Origin: Diphasiastrum complanatum
Taxonomy: Eukaryota > Streptophyta > Lycopodiopsida > Lycopodiales > Lycopodiaceae
Direction: 5' to 3'
Assembly: GCA_029204225.1 (NCBI GenBank)
Contig: CM055107.1
Span: forward strand, 43,565,507 to 43,629,506
Length of the DNA stretch: 64,000 nt
The translations under genes were made by a program, and so were the position numbers. Positions 63,261 through 64,000 of this stretch are shown here, in pieces. How positions within the stretch are numbered: the stretch's first letter is position 1; every line of letters begins with the position of its first letter. The notes under the pieces were generated by a model. That model made no database searches. It was not told the DNA's origin and saw only the letters and a program-made list of their open reading frames with translations.

Positions 63261-64000
63261 ATTTTTTTGAAGTTGTGTTCATGCGGTAGAATCTCTACAT
63301 TCTTAATTAAGTGATCGTTGTTATTCAATGAAATGGATGTATGATTTACTACATAGAATTGTTGAGTTCAAATCAGACTAAAGCAAGTAATGGAATGATT
63401 TTTATCAAGTAAAGTTGTATGTTATTTGAATACATAAGTAGAATGAGAGAGGATGTTCAATTCTCTGAGTCATCTAATTAATTGCTTAACTGCTATGTCG
63501 ATTCAAATGATATATATGACATGGGAATCATAGGAATTATGATGCTTGTGTAATGGGTCACAAAATCTATTCAAGCCAATTTTGATTATGCACAATTAGT
63601 GTATAGGAGAGGCTTTTGCATTGGAAACATCATACAAATCAATAGTACTCAAGAACCATTTAAACTTAAGAAGAGGCAGTATTGGCTATCTGGCAAATGA
63701 GCCTAGAAACATCGTCGTATTTAGTAAGTCATGGCATGCACAACCATGATCACGAAAGTCCTGAAAATGTTTCTACAACTCAAGCTCAACTAGCAGTAGT
63801 AACGTAATTCCCAATCAATATGAGCAACTGCTTCAAAAGTAAGTAATAAGAGCCAAAGGAAAATTTGATGTGGCATCATCTACAGAGAAGCACCCCAACC
63901 CCGAGGTCATGGCGTAGTGATGGAAATGTTGCATCAGTATCCAATAATAGTTGAGTTTCTTCGAACTAGCTATTCAAATATCGGTTGATAACCAGTTATT
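63261..64000. other. Unassigned, possibly further CACTA sequence
   Basis: No clear coding motif. It lies upstream of the Tnp2 remains on that strand and could belong to the same element. Confidence 0.35.

Overview
This is nuclear DNA from a land plant. The evidence is a dense set of Ty1/copia retrotransposons with initiator-tRNA-Met-type primer sites, a CACTA (En/Spm) element, CACTA transposase remains, and intron-containing fragments of a plant DP gene (the E2F dimerisation partner, DPB-like). The species cannot be named from sequence alone. I see no intact host gene. Almost everything is a retroelement, many nested inside one another, and the only uninterrupted long gene is a retrotransposon polyprotein at 3373-7353.

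For reference I label the copia families I-VI. Family I: complete young element 1916-8228 (+), decayed copy 56231-58051 (-), and a related LTR at about 45904-46841. Family II: copy II-a on the minus strand (185-12453, split by the family I element) and copy II-b on the plus strand (38198-43563, with a 5-bp target duplication). Family III: minus-strand element of about 36920-45800, split by II-b; a related solo LTR lies at 59935-60545. Family IV: minus strand, 34025-36920. Family V: the plus-strand element whose 5' LTR begins at 23289, plus tandem minus-strand 3' ends at 50743-53055 that are probably related. Family VI: minus remnant 12454-14170 and plus remnant 58845-61730.

Layout. 1-12.45 kb: II-a with the family I element inside its reverse transcriptase. 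12.45-14.65 kb: family VI remnant cut by an unrelated LTR. 14.65-21.7 kb: AT-rich DNA with no recognisable gene. 21.7-23.3 kb: a Ty3/gypsy protease fragment and a copia gag fragment. 23.3-34.0 kb: a family V element whose 5' LTR is split by a 7.4-kb non-autonomous CACTA-like element (23828-31267) packed with tandem repeats and (AG)n tracts. 33.8-34.0 kb: DP gene fragment. 34.0-46.8 kb: a nest of family IV, III and II elements. 46.8-50.7 kb: low-information DNA with a few orphan coding fragments. 50.7-53.05 kb: two tandem copia 3' ends. 53.05-55.1 kb: orphan gene fragments, including a second, longer DP pseudogene. 55.1-61.7 kb: decayed family I and VI elements and a solo LTR. 62.3-63.3 kb: CACTA transposase (Tnp2) remains.

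Relative ages follow from the nesting. The family I element is the youngest: its reading frame is intact and I saw no difference between its LTRs. II-b came after family III, and II-a before the family I insertion. The CACTA element entered an already inserted family V LTR. The most striking non-coding signal is the perfect palindrome CACACGTGTG (G-box core). I count 19 exact copies, all in or beside LTRs or leaders of several copia families, against well under one expected by chance.
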